Source: Ctenosaura bakeri (lineage: Eukaryota; Chordata; Lepidosauria; Squamata; Iguanidae). From it: a DNA stretch of 64,000 nt. Within the stretch, counting starts at the first letter, position 1. The number at the start of each line of letters is the position of its first letter. The stretch lies in NCBI GenBank assembly GCA_948474755.1, contig CAOLHI010001286.1, positions 186,001 through 250,000 of the forward strand, read 5' to 3'. The position numbers and the translations under genes were made by a program. Below are positions 13,130 to 28,100 of this stretch, in pieces. The notes beneath the pieces are model-generated. The model saw nothing but the letters and a program-made list of their open reading frames with translations. It searched no databases and was not told the DNA's origin.

Positions 13130-16100
13130 CTAAGGATGTATGGGTGAAATGAAATGGTGGATGTAGACAGGCAGAGGTGGGATGAGGAAGACATACAGGA
13201 TAAGCCACAACCAAAACACATGAAACAAAAGCAAAAGGTGACGGGAAGAAAAGGAAAAGAGAAAATATTGTTAAGAAGGCACCAAATCTTGTCACTTTTA
13301 TTTTGGTAGGGTTTTCTGTATAATTTATAGTTGGTTTTCTCTAAAACTTAAACTTATCAGGTACATTTTTTGGGGGGAAAACTTTGTCACAAGGAGGACC
13401 TGAATTTTGTTTAAATCTCTTGTTCAGGATGTGCTTCTGCTTGCATATCTATTTATATGAACTAATTGCTTTACTTCAAAAGGGGATGTTTTGAAAACTA
13501 AGCAGGGAAACGGGCTATGCTGACCTACAATGAATCAAAACAGCAGTCTTAAGATGACAGGATTCTTATATCTATGCCACCTAGCACTTTTCAGAAAACC
13601 TTTCTTCTGAAAAATGATACACAGCCAATCAAAATGTTGTATTGTAAGAGTGAACAAACTGAGGGGAAAGGAAAAGTTATCTAAATTTGACGGACTTAGG
13701 CAAAAATTCAGCAAGGAGGAGTCCCAGCACTCTACCATCCTGCACAAGTATTCTTTTCAGGAATGACATTGACAACTAGTCAATAACTATTACCTATAGG
13801 AGCCTTTTCAAACTACCCCAAGGATATAAACTGGAACTGATCTCAAAACATTAAGCTGGGCATGGGGGAAGACACCTAAAACTGATGGGAAGAAGGATTC
13901 TGAAAAGGAAAAATATCAAAAGAAATTGCATATCCCGTTTAGGTATCTGACATAGGGCATGATCCAAAGATGACATTCTCCTGATGAAACTTCGTCAGAG
14001 CCAGGAAGGGCACTAGTATGCCATCAAACTCTGTTCTGGGGACAGCATGGAAGGCTAGAACGAGTAGGGGAAGAAAGTCCTGATGTCTGCTAAATCAATG
14101 CTACTCAAAGTGGAATACTGATCCCTGAGCCAAGAGCTGCTGGTCCTTGACAGGTTTCCAGAAAGCAAAGAAACGACTCTACCAAAAAGGCACAAATTTA
14201 GTGCTGATCTATGGTGCAATGGAAAACAATTCATTGCTGGTTCCTCACAATAGGTAGCCTGAGGAACACTGCAGTAGAGGGTTGTTCGATTTAGGCCACT
14301 GCACTACTTGGTCTGAATCAGAGAAAATTTAGAAGCTCAGATTTATTTCATATATACAACCTATGGTTTGACACACTCAGACTGATTTCACATATACAGC
14401 CTATAGTTTGCAAACAATGGTACCCAAGTACCTTCAGCTGTTTTAAGGTCTGCTGCTTTTATAAAATTGCAGTGATTTTAACCGTATTAATATAAAATCT
14501 TGGGGGAAAGGGGGTTTCAAGTAGTTTGATCACAGCTACTGGGATCACATGCAGAGGTATATTAAACAGACAGTTTGAAACACAGAGCTGCTTCTGTTCA
14601 AGCTGTGCTTCTGACTATCCATTATACCACAAACTGCACATGTGAAGTGGCCCAAAGTCTGGAGACTGTTAAGAGACTTTGCATTCTCTTCAATAGATGG
14701 GGAAAGTTATGCAGGCAGAAGCAGTATGTGCAACATTAAAGTACACATGGATCTCTGTATTTGGGGCACACGAGCATAAACCATTCATCACAATGTTGAA
14801 AGCGAACCGTGACTTTCTTGGAGACTAATTTTGTTGTTGTTGTATGCCTTCGAGGCATTTCCAATTTATGGCAACCCTAAAACAAAACTTTTACGGAGTT
14901 TTCTGTACTGCATCTACTATTTTCCCAAGAGCCTTTTCACATGATCAGACTGTTAATGAATCATGCCATAAAATGGCACTTTAGCCATGGTCAGTGTCCA
15001 TGAAACTACTCCTTCAACAAAGACCTTCTGCAATACCATGTCCACATGTAATACAAGAAAGAGCCATAGCTTAGTAACAGGGCACATGCTTGTATACACA
15101 AGGTCCCAATATTGATCCCTGTCACCTCCAAGAAGGAGTGCAAAAACTGCTGCTTGAAATTCTGGACACCTACTGCCAGTTTTTACAGAGACAATACTGA
15201 GACAAATGTTTTGGGTCTGGAACTCCCACAATCTCCCACCATTAGCTTTACTGTCAAGGGTTGATTGGTATTATAGGTCAAAAGCATCTAGAGAGCCAGA
15301 GCTGTGACTACCTCTTTCAAAGTTATACTACCTCTGCTCCATTTCTACAAAATACAATTAGAAGGCACTCACAAAAAGAAGCCAACTTTTGACTCTAACA
15401 CTGATGGGAGACAAAGGAGACAAAAAGAAGGAGAAGCCAGGGAAACAACTGCGGGAACAAATGTCCCTGATAAGCACTTTGTATTGGAAATATAGTAGGT
15501 CCCCCATAACTTTGTGACCGGTACCCATAGCTTCACTTACCTGCCATTCACTCCAGGGCCATGGCCGCCGCCGCCACCAGACGAGGCCTTGGCTCTGTGC
15601 AGCTGGCCCGAGAGAGACACATGACAAGGCACAGTTGGGCTCCCCCTACACCTCTCCTGGCCAAAGAAGGAAATGGACATTCCTTCCTCAGTGGAGAGAT
15701 GCATATGAAGCCTGTCACTGCTCCCCTTCCCACCCACTCCTCTCTTGGCCAAGGCAGGAGATTGACACTCCTTCCTTGGTCAAGAGACACACATGAAGCC
15801 CAGCTCTGCAAAATCACTGCTCTTTCTTGGACAAGAAAGACACTTGGCTCTCAGCAGCCAGGCCTCCCACCAGATTTGGCTCTCAGGAAGGGAGCTGCTC
15901 ACCAAACTCTACTGGGAAGGAAGACAAGAAGGAAGGAGTTAGGCAGTGAAGTTGCCTCCCTCCTTCACTAATTTTCCTGGCCTGGGGCTCGAAATATAGC
16001 ATTTGCAACATTTACATTTTTTGCCATCCACATTAAGTCTGGGGACATATCCCCCATGAATATTAGGAACTACTGTATACAGTGGAATGACTGAACATTT

Positions 16101-19100
16101 ATTAAAGATATATCCTAAGGGCTGACAGACTGTTTCAGGCAAAAAAAGAAAATGTGGTACTCAAGTTTAGCAACTTTAACAACATTTTAAAAAAATACTT
16201 ACTGGGACCTATGACATCTGCACAGTCATATTCCATTTAGCAATTTTAACAGGCGTTAGTGAGCAACCTGTAAGAAGGACTGCATTTACCTTATGAAAAA
16301 ATATTTGGAGTGTTTCCCTAACTCAGTCACAAGGAAGTTGGGTAGACTATACTGAAAGGAAAAGCATACACACACTTGCCACACAGTAGACTGATCATGT
16401 AGAAAGGCTCTTGGAGAAAAGCCTTTGTTACTCTGACAGCAGCAGGCAGCACACAGAGTTAAAGCTGTGATTTAAGAAAGAGAAGACAGGGAAGGAAAAC
16501 CCAACTGCCAGCTATTTTCCGTTCCATGCCCATCTTCCAAAAATTTCTTTTTCCATTTGAAAATAAAGAAGCTTCTGTCCCACTTCAGACACCACAGAGT
16601 TCCAGAGCCCTGGTTACCTTAGCCATGCCAAATTTGCATTTCCAGAAGCAGCACCTCCAAACCAACAAATGGAAGATACTGCTAGCAGAACTGCTGGATC
16701 TAGAGTATGAGGACCAGGCAAAATGTGAACAAAGAAGTAAGGACAGACTGCAACTTTGTTCTGAAAGTGTCCTGCAGCATTATTATATAGATGCTTGGGC
16801 TTGGTGTAGACACACACTCCCCAGTCTCTTAAAGCAAGATTAAGAGACTTGGAGATACTACACCTACAACAAGCCTTATTCTCAAAGCTTAGGGTCAAAT
16901 CCAATTGCTTCTGTCAATTTATGTTAAACTATATGTGGGTAGATAATTTTTAAAAAGAAATAAATATATATCAGCAGCCTTGAAAAAAGAAGCCGTGCAT
17001 CCAATTGCTATACTCTTTTTCATTGCAGATAAATGCAAATAAAAGCTGTACATTTTTTGATGTATGCAATGAAATTTATTGCACTATGTATATTTACATA
17101 ATATACATAGAGAAGGGAAAACAGCAAAAAAGCAAAATACATTTTGCATCATTTGTGTGTTGCTGTAAGCACACATCTGCATAAACTTAAAAAAAGGATG
17201 TTTTCACATAACGCTCCTGGTCACCTTATGTATATTTTAAAATGACAAACACCAACCAAGCACAGTTGTACCATTTAAAAGCATCAACAATTTTTTTTGC
17301 CCCACACTGATGCAATCACCCACAGAATCCTAGTAACTGTTACTTCAAAGTGTAAGACTAAGTAAAAAATTTTTTAAAAGTCTTAACTTGCAGAGAATCA
17401 TGAGAAAGACATAAAAATATAACAAAGCAAGCAACAACCATTCTACAGTAAACACCAATAATTTATTATTACAGCTCACAAATATTACACAAAAGTTATA
17501 ATCTAACACTCTATAGTTTTATAAAAAATTCCAGCTATGTTTGTAAAAATATAAACTGGGAAGTTTTACTTGATAAAAACCCACTGTTCTCTGCATTACA
17601 GTAATTTCTGTCAGTAGTGAACTGATGATTCTGGAGCAGAAATACATAAGCTGTAAACTAGCTTTATGATTAATGGCAAAACTGTGCAATCTGGAACAAA
17701 TGGTAGAGAAGGGCTCCCCACCCCCTCCCCACTTTATGTAGATACATGCTGACAGATTCTCCTATAAGGTTTAGTGCTCTACTTACAAAAGAGGATTTCC
17801 ACCATTGCAGCCTTGCTTAAGATTAAATAACCTAGGTCCCCAAGACACAGTGTAAGTTGGATATATATCCGAGTGATTGAAAACAGCATCTTTGCTCAAT
17901 TTATAGTTATTTGTAAAGGTACATTTTTCAGGCATAAAGGGGCATTATTAACAACTGTAATAAGGTTAAATATTTGAACAGTTATTGCTTGTTTTATGTC
18001 CCATAGCCCTTTCCAGTAAAAGTGAAAGGCCACATTTGCACAGAATCATGAGCTAGAATCTGGAAGATTACAGAGTAACATGAATGAGCTTCACGTTTGT
18101 GCTTGTAGCTCTCCATGTCTGTTTGGAAGCCCCTGTTAGCACGAGCAGTTTAACAAAACAAAAATGGTTGGTTTAGCATGTCATCTAAATCCAGGATCCT
18201 GTCTTGTCACACTGTTTACAGGCCACAACTGTACCCAGCATTTGTTCTTTGTTTATGAAGTCTAGCTTTAAGAGTGAGTAGCAAGCCAGGATCCCAGGTT
18301 TAGACCACATGCTGAACAAGCTGTATTTCATTTGTTTAGCCACTCAGGCCAGTACAGAATTCAAGTGGGAGTGAACAGGATGAATGTAGCTCACCACCTG
18401 TTCTATATGAATACAGTTAAACATATTTGAAAGAAACGTTTATCTGGCTCAATACGAATCCATATACCATTCTATTCTACAGGCTTACAGTAATGAAAAC
18501 CCACTGTTTATGAACACAAGCTTTGAGCACAAATACTATCCTGACTTGCTGCACTAGTAACAGAGGCACATTTAGGATGTTCAGTTGCCACTGCACTGAC
18601 ATAACTTCAGAAGACATTACATTTGGCCAAAACTACTTGGATGTTATTCTAGAATTGGAAACATTAGTTTAAGACAGAAATACTCTCAGCAGCTATTCCT
18701 AACTGCATACTACAAGAGGGGACAAAGTGAGTTTTGAATGCACCACTCTACAAGAGACAGATGTCTGTAACATTGGTGCCTCTTTTCTTAGCTATTATAT
18801 ATGCAATGACATCACTTCCTCACAGAAATTGCCTACCACAGTCCATGATACAGCAGATAGGTGTAAGGAAATCCCTTAAATATCATCACTGCACAGAACT
18901 CCCATCTCTGAACCCTGGCCAACAGGACTAAGGAAAAGGCAGGATGCTAGTAGGCAATACTAACTTGGCTCTCACTGCAGTTTGAAAAGACAACCTCTGC
19001 CCACTGGTCTATGATCTGATCAAGAACTCGTAGACCTACCTTTCTACAAGTGAAGTAAAGCATGCTTCTGGATCCATGTAATAAAAAGTCTATCCCTCAT

Positions 19101-22100
19101 TTATCAAAAGTCTGGAAGATACTGATTTAGATTCAAAGTGACAGGTAACAATCCACAACCCACTGACTCCTGAATAGCCCCTTTGGCCGTTCTAGTGACG
19201 TCATCTATATGGATCTGCAATAAATGGAATTCGAACTGCAGGTCAATTGCTGCAGTGCTAACTTCCATTATTAAATCTGGGAGCTGAAAGCACGAGTCGA
19301 GGAAAAAAGGGGATTTCACTCCTTAAACTTCCTCCTTACTACACAGAACAAGCTATATTTAAAACCTCAGAAACAAACATTTATCTCCACTATTCATGAT
19401 GCATATGATTTATCTGTAGATTATTTTCATCTCTCTCGTCAGCCAGAACAAGAGAAAAAGCTGTGGCTACAATTGTTATTACTTGCTATATGAATAGGAG
19501 AGCAAGAATGTATTTACATTTCACTAAAACTTACTTGAATTTAATGTTTGGCGTGTTTTGGCACTTGTGCAGTAAGCTTCTATTACTTTCAGTATCTGAG
19601 CATCTTCTTCTAATGCAGCAGTACCTGGGAATGGAGTGGGAAAGACATAAGATGGTGATGATTAAAACAGCTTGTGAGCCACGTCCACCTTAGACAAACA
19701 AATCCTAATCAATACATTCATCCTATATGCACAAGAACCAAAGAACCAAGATGAATATCCTAAGTCTTAACAAGCTCAGTTGTGAAGGAACACTTTGCCT
19801 GAACACATAGCCTCTTCACTCTTCCTTTCATGCAAGTTAGCTGGTTCAGACGAATCAGGAATATGTGTTTAATAACTTCAGAATTAGCCATAATATTACA
19901 TCACAGTTTGAAACTAGCTTATCAACAGGTAACACTCCACAGCTGATAGCCATAGTGTTCTGGTTTCAACAAAATGAGAAATTATAGCTAACTAAAGATT
20001 TCCTGTTTTGCTAGCTAGCTCACATGAAGGACCTGCATGGGTGCCCAAAGGACCTAAATGTATAGATAAATGGCTCTTTCGTATATTGATTTATTTTGAT
20101 TGTTTGACTTTTTCTACTGTAAAGGCACCTCCCCCTTGCAACTCTTCCATCAAAAAATGTATTGTGGATAAACTCTGCACTATGACTGCTGCTATATGTA
20201 CAATCATCTCTCCACATTCAATGGGACTAGGGGCGCAGGACACCTACAGTCTGAAAGTGGAAAAACCATGAATAACTCTAGCCCCCCTCAACTATATTTA
20301 GCACACAAAAATAGTATGATCAGCGCATATTCATCCCACTGCGGATGTCTTTGACGCATCAGGGTTTCTTTGCAAGGCAGAAGTGAGTGGCTGGTGGAGC
20401 TTGCCATCATCTCCAGCACTGCCCTATGCCATTTTTAATAGGTTTCACAGCCTTGTTTGCAATCTTTCAGTCTTGTGAGGCTTGCAGTCCCTATTAAAAA
20501 CTGCATAGGGTCTTAGCAGAGATGGCAACAAATGATCCATGAATAATCAAAACTGCAGAAGTGAAAGCCACAAACGTGGAGAGTCAGCTGTACATTGCTG
20601 CCAGTCCCCACTGTTTCACCAATTAGGTACTATTTAATGAATCAAAATATCTGAAGCCATAATCTCTGGTTGAAATTTTAAAAACCTGTTCACAGTACAG
20701 CAGTCTTATTAACATCTAATCAAGCAACCATGGAGTAATGGCTGGTGCCTAAAGTTTTATAACATTATGCCTATATTTATAAAATAGAATTAAATCAACC
20801 CATCTCACTTCTGACTTTTTAGTTTAAGTCTACTGGTAAGACATTTTATTTCCAATATTAAAAGTTCAATTAATAGTACATATCTGCTGAAAGTAAATCA
20901 AGCCCAGTTTTTAAGATATTCGGCTGGTTTGCATGTAAGCTGAAATTGCTAGGAGTTCTGATTCACCAAGTTCAAACAAGTATTCTAATACATGCTACCT
21001 GTTTACACTTGCTTATTAATCGGGGAACCTCTATCAGTGGCCTGTTTTGCACTGTAACAAGCCTCAGTCCCTGGTTCAGATATAATGCTAAACAAAAAAT
21101 TAATGGGATGTTCCCTAGACATTTCTACTGATAGGAAAACACAAATGGGAGTGATCCAACAGAGGGCTTAAGAACACTTGCTTATTCTTAGCAATTCTTG
21201 CTGCCATGATACATCGATTTGTTCAGTTTGTGCAGAGAAGACATACAGGGTTTTTTTAGAAATGGAAAATACAGTTCATTGTAAGAGGTAGTGTCACAAA
21301 AACTGCATTTTTTGCAATCAATTTATTGTGCAATTCTACTACAAATCATTTGCACAGTTAAAATCACAACCACCTCAGACTGCCCCACTGGTTTTGTCAG
21401 AGGGAAAAAGTGTCATTTGACAAACAGGTTGGCATATGAACTCAAAAAGCTTAGGTAAACCCTCTATAACCACTGCTATGTTTCCTTAAAGTCAATGGGA
21501 ACTAATAAATGACTCACTTTGCACAAGCGTGGGGTGCAATTTCTATTCACAGTGGATAAATCCAAGGACATCAGAGCCTTTATTAAAAAACAGCTGCAAA
21601 TGAGAACCTTCTGGATTAAGCAGAAGGAAATGAAAGGCTTCACTCCCTCACATACCAAAATATACATACTTTTTCTCAGTGCAAACTCTTCTTCTGATGG
21701 CTTCCGTTCAGGCTTTCGCTTGGGGAGCAGTTTTTTCATGGTTTTAGGACTTTTGCTGAGATCCTGATTGTGTTAAAAAAAAATAAACCAAACCAAATGC
21801 ACACAATGAAAACCTATTTATTTAGAGGTGTCACAACATATAATATAAACAATAATTTGCTATTATTAGTTCTGATTCATACAGACTGTATCCATCCTCT
21901 TTCTGTGAAAATTTCAGGTTGTGTTCCAGAAATCCATCACAATAGAACTTTATTGATAATGTTCATATTCTGACAGAAAACGGACAGGTGGTTCTGCGTT
22001 CTTCTTCTGGCATATGGTAACAAACAGTGGCAGCAGCCCTGAAGCTAACATGTATATATATACTTTGGCTTTACTGAGCAATCATGCTAATTTATAGGGC

Positions 22101-25100
22101 TAATTTATAGGGCAACAAAGTAGTGGAAGAACATGGCAGAAGCCTGCCAAACAGACTGAACCTTCAGTTTTTCATGTAGCCCCCTCTTTCCCCTTGTTCA
22201 AAACCACTTCCTCCTCTGTGAATCCCAATTCTGGTTAAACTGTAGTTTGTAAAAAAACATAGTTTGTCTGATTCAGCTATAACAACAAATTATGATCAAT
22301 CCAATCAGCAAGAGAGAGGAAATTTGAATATGCAAGAGAAAGGAGAAGCACACAAGCCCAAGACTTTGATATCAATGCTTAAATCCTATTTTTAAGCACC
22401 AACTAATAAAGACAAATAGGCTTTGAAAAGTCAAATGAGCACGTGCATGTGCCAATTTTAGGAACTGCTGTTACTAATCAGAATTAGATGGTAACTAATT
22501 CACTATTACTTTTACTTTTTCTTACAAATTAAGCTACAATCATCTGAGCATTAAGAAACCAAAATTTCATTTCTGGGTTTTTTTGTTTTGTTTTTTATTT
22601 TTTGTCTTTTTTGGGGGGTTTGCCTGTTTGTTTGTTTTTGGCTTTTTTTAACTATTAACACTATTACAGTATTATTTACTATTAAACACTATTACAGTAT
22701 TATTTACTATTATTTATTATTTATTATTATTACAGTATTATTTATTAGAATGAGTTTGTTTCCTCTGACTTCTATCATTTTCATGGATGTCTAGAAGCTG
22801 AAATTTTGGCTAAATGATACAGCCTCCATCACACTTTCATATGTCAGTTTATTTCTTAATTTGCTGTAATATGAGTAGCAGAATCCTAGACTGCATTCCT
22901 AGAGATGGAAATATTGGTACATTTTCTGTGTTCTGCAACCATCAGTGCTTCCTTTCCAACATCAAACCCTAAGTATACTTGAGAATCAATTTTTGGTGAA
23001 TAAAGTCTAAGTAGCAATATAAAACACCTTGTCAAAACATTCTATTTATCATTCTATGATAAAATAATCCATAATCCACTTTTTTCTAACATTTTGGGGA
23101 AAAAAATCTTACAGGTAAAACATCTCTGCTTGGTTTCTGCTGTGGTCATTGCTTACTCTTAGGCCTTCTCACACCAGGATAGATAATTTTCCAACACACC
23201 TCACAAAGATGAGAATTTTTCTTTTCAAGGGAGTATCTGTTAATCCTGAATCTCAAGTCCCTCACCTGAGCCATCAACAGAAACACAGTGGCTATTGTTT
23301 TTATAAAGGCTGCTTATTATTTGATAAAGATTCAGTCCTTGGGGTCAATTTCTGACTTTCCTTCTAATTTTGCAAATCCTGTGTAAATGGCCTAGATCAG
23401 TGAAAGAAAGTGGGGCCGACACCACTGGCTGAAGATTATCTTTATACGTGCTAACCAATTGGTCATATTTTTTCCTAAGTGTGATCAAGCAATAAAGTAT
23501 ACTACTTCTCTACTGTGGCTGGGGTTTCCCCTTATTCCATTCTAAGAAATGTGGTTGCAGAGGAAAGTTGCATGGCATCAGAAGCAAGAGGAGGTTCAAA
23601 GCTCCCACTTTATCCATCTACCATAAGAATGATTTCCTTAGTTTAAAAGCACTTCTGTTACATATGACTGACTCAATGCTAGCTGAAGCCAAGTTATAAA
23701 ATCACATGATACATACTTGCACAGAGTTATGAACTGAAATGAACGCAGATTTCTAACCTGGTTTCTCATTCTCACCTCTTTGTAACAGAGTGCTGCTGAA
23801 GGCCGTAATGGAGGTGCTGGTCGTAAACAGCTCAAACTCCATGGCTTAGGAGTTTTAGGAGGCTCCAGGGGTCCCCAGTTTATAGTGGTATGAGGTGTCC
23901 CATGATGTGAAGGATGTGGAAGAGTGTGGTATACTGGAGTTAGTGGCATTTGCTTACTATCTGCATGCTTGCTGGATGGTGTTACAGGATGAGAAGGAAG
24001 CTGCCAAATGTACAAATATTACAGGAACAAAGAAAAAGAATGATAAGAAGGAATGCTAGCATGGCTCACTGTGTTTCTTTTATGTCAACTAGCCATCATT
24101 ATTAAGTTTAGTGGAAACCCAAGCAGTACCCCTTGGAACAGGTTTGTTACACCTTATACAGCTGCCAACGCTGTGGCAAGCTATCAGACAGGGATCTTGT
24201 TTTATTGGAATAACTTCAATAAACTGGAGGTGGTGGGGAGAAAAGCTACAGATTTTTCAGGTAGAATTCCTAGCAAGTAATATTATGGATGGCATTTGAC
24301 TGATTAGTGAATGACTAGGACCTCATGGATCAGACAAATGACACCACTCCTTTCCATACCAGTGTCATCAAACCTCAAGAAGGGTCAAAGCTAGCATGAG
24401 AAACAGCTGTCTTTCTCTAGGGCCACATGGCTCTTGTTCACAGACATTACCAGAGCAGCATGCGGCCAAGTCACATTTGGCACATAAATCTCTATACAAG
24501 TATATTACAATTGCACAACAATTTGAACGTTACTTCTTGATTTTAACGTAGGAAAAAATGGTTCCACACTGCAATTATGCCATTACGATTAAATTATAAA
24601 TTAAATATTAAATTATTTATTTTAAAAAAAGGAGGCTAAAGGCACATGGCATCTTACCGTGTGAGATGGCACAGAGTGAGGTTTAATAACAGGAGTCCCA
24701 ACAGCTGTTACTTTGGTTTGCTTCTGCAGATGGTCTACCCATTCATGCAAATCTTGCTGGTTATTACAAGATACCAGTATTCGTTCAATCATATTTCCTA
24801 GAACCAAAGCAGAAGGAAAGAACAATAAATAAATATTTTTGAATTTTTCATGTAAGCAACACCTGGAACACCAAAAGATTTTATGCCACAGAATCTGTGA
24901 GAAGTTTGCAAATTCACATTTAAAGACCAGGAACATAAGAGCTTTACAGCTTTTCTTCCTATTGAATAATGCTCCTCCTATGTGACTGAGGGCATCTCCT
25001 GCAGAACTATCACAAACATCTTATAAAACCAGGCCTAGGCTAGTACATGACCTAAAAGACTTTATATCTTAAAGATCATCAGTTTCCTTATTTAATCTGC

Positions 25101-28100
25101 CCAAGATAATCTGAAAAAAAAAAAAACACCAAACAACTGGGCTGTGGTGACTTTGGGGAGGCTTTTCTGCTGTAGTGCCATTTTTACAGAACACCCATTT
25201 TACAGATAATGATGATGATGATGAATTTCTCTCAGTAACAATTAAGTCAATTTCAGTCACTAGACTGTTTACCATTTTAATGAAGTTTTAACTGGGTTCA
25301 GAGGCTTTTTTTAAAAAAAATAGTGAAACATGATTCAAGATGATAATTAAAGAAAAAGTCATCACATATATTTTAAAAATACATTAAACTACTGAATTCA
25401 GTAATGAATAAAATTACCTATTACAAATTTTAACGTATAAAATACAAACAACATAAGGTAAAATCGCTTGAACTGCCTTGCTACTCATTTTAGCAATCAC
25501 TGAATGGTCTAGAGCTGCAATGAGGAACATAGGGTCCCTCAGATGTTGCTGGACTTTAGTTCCTATCATCCCACATTACTAAATATGCTGGCTCAAGTTT
25601 GATTAGTGTTATACACAGTCGCATGTTCTTCACTTCTGAGTTCAGGTGTTTCTTCTTATTATACAAAGTGACATAAGCAAAAGAAGACAGGAAGGACATT
25701 ACCTGAAATTTCAAATGCATTTCTGTGATTTTCACTATCTTCTAGTTTTGCAATGGTCATCCCAGTCAATGGCAATTTCCCCTAAAAGCAAATAAACCAC
25801 TCTTTAAATAAACTTGAGATCTGAAACAACTTAAATGAAAAACAAACACAAGATGATGGAGGACACATTCTAAATAAACTTGAAAAAAGGTCCTTCATGC
25901 ATCACATCCTACTCTATGATCCTAAGAGCATTTACTCACAAAAATAGTTCAATGTAACCCTTCCATGTGGATAGACAGTTAACACAGATGACCCAACAAC
26001 TAAAGATAATGGGCTGGATCCCAACAAAATCAGTGAAACTCATAAATCATACTCAACATATGAATATGCCTTCAAGTTGCCTATCAACTTATGGCACTCC
26101 TGTGAATTTTATAAGGTCTTCTTAAGAGGCAAGGAATACTCAAGACGTGGTTTTATCAGTTCTTTCCCTTGAAACATAAGCTCTTTCTGCACGAGGCAGT
26201 TAAAATGGGCCAAGGCATTCTGGCTCGGAGGTCATCCACACCTTGGATCACACTAGGTGCGGACTATTTAACTTAGTTCCGCACCTCAGTCTGATCCAAC
26301 TCGCCCCCAAGTGGTCTTCCCCCACGCTAAGACCGGAAAAATCAGGTCTTTATATTTTCTGGAATGCGCCATTGCGTTCCTACCTTACCTGTGCAGATTC
26401 TCAGGCTCGCACCAATGTAAGCCAGCAATCAGCGGAGGGAGGGCTGTGGGCGTGGCCAGCATCAGCGGTTGGTCCACTCCCACAAGGACACCAGAAGCCG
26501 CCATTCTGAGCCAGAGCAGTGCGGATCTACAGACCTCGCACTGCTCCAGTTCGCCCTACACCAATGGAGGAGCCCTGCGGAAGGGCTCAAGGGACAGTGT
26601 GCCTTACTTCAGACCCAAGAAGAGCCGGTAAGTAACAGCACAGAGCAATTCACTTGCCTCGTGCGGAAACGGCCATAGTCTATAGCACCTGGTATTCACT
26701 GGCTGTCTCCCACCCAACTACTAACAAGAGCTGACCCTGTACAGCTTCCAAGATCAGACATGATCTGGTGCCTTTAGGGTGTATTACTCAACTTACATCC
26801 CACTAATACTAGTTCTGCTGGAATACTTCAAATGTAACTAAGTTTGGAACCAATCCAATTTAATTATCAGCAGAAATCAAAATTATATTAAAGCTTATTT
26901 TACCTGATAGATAAACCCACTCATCCTAGGGCTGGCAGACAACATGAGCAAAATGTTAGGAAAGAGGAGAAGGTATCTTTCATTCTTTTCCTTATTAAAA
27001 AAATCAGAAAAGGGAAGTCATTAAAATATAATATAAAACATTAACATTAAATGATGTGACAAAAAGTGTTCAGATGATACAGTCCGATCATTAACACTTT
27101 TCTTCTATCTTTATTATCTTCATTAAGTCAAATATTTCACCTTTCTAGAAACAACAAAAATAGATAAAAAATAGCAGCTTTGCGTGTTCTCTCAAAGTGT
27201 GCTGCTAGCACTATAATGATTTTCTCCTAACTTACTTTATCAGCCTGATGTAAACTGAGAATCTCTGCTTTAGGAAATGGAAAGAATGTCAGAGGAGTTG
27301 ACCAATTCTGTCCCCAGATGGGCCTGAGTAAATGCTATAGTGGACATAATTATGCTAAGATGCTTAATTTTTAAAAAGACATAATTATGCTAAGATGCTT
27401 TAATTTTTAAAAAGACAGGTTCACATATTTTCTTTCTCTTTTCAAATTCTTCTTTAGTAATTTCTGACAGATTTGCCCATCCCTAACCATTTTTCTTTTT
27501 TAAATGACAGGAATGAGAAGAGTATTCAAAAAGTCAACAAAGGAAACAGACTTACAAGAGATTAATTTTCAAAGAATGAGCAAAATACCTGGCAACAGAT
27601 TGTACTGCATTTCTCCTTGCTACACAATTGACAAATTGTCAAAATAAATACAATTTCAGCAATCTGGGGAAAAAAACCTGGAAAAGTAAAACTGCCATAC
27701 CTCACTACCAGCACACTGAATCATGACTTGTGACATGTAAATAACATTTCCCAATGTTTTAATGTCCTCTCCTTCCCAACAGCGGATGGCTTCTGTAAGT
27801 ATCTGGAGCTCAAGTTCCTTCCTTTTCCGTACCTCTTGACACTGTGCCTGTTGGATGTGAGGAAAATGACATGAACAGTGTGCAAACACAAACATATCAG
27901 CATTTGTTCAGGACTATGTCCAAGTCCTTTCTATTTTAGAAAACTATAGAAGAGGAAAGTTCCTCTTAGAAGCACCAGCGGCCTGTGCTCTTTAGAGAAC
28001 TGAATTTCATCCATTATATGTCAATCTTTCTTACAAGAGATAACATGCAGGAGCACAATGACAACACAGATGGCAATCACACCATTAGATGCTGAACTAC

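Larger units (their letters stand above)
25782..26903 (-). other. ARHGEF7: Intron filled mainly by nested repeats
   Basis: 1.1 kb intron between two PH exons; the nested 5S-SINE/MITE occupies about 0.7 kb of it. Confidence 0.75.

Noticed and set aside
13130..13295. 5' extension of the terminal ARHGEF7 frame to an upstream Met
   Set aside because: A consensus acceptor at 13130-13131 and exact phase to the 19535 exon show the extension is intron.
15061..15130. tRNA gene
   Set aside because: A and B boxes are degenerate and part of a SINE; no cloverleaf with a proper acceptor stem can be drawn.
26243..26631. 88-106-codon plus-strand frames
   Set aside because: They lie entirely inside the nested MITE and have no recognisable domain.
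26675..26785. 5S rRNA gene
   Set aside because: Only a degenerate 5S-like segment continuous with a SINE body and tail; not a functional gene.
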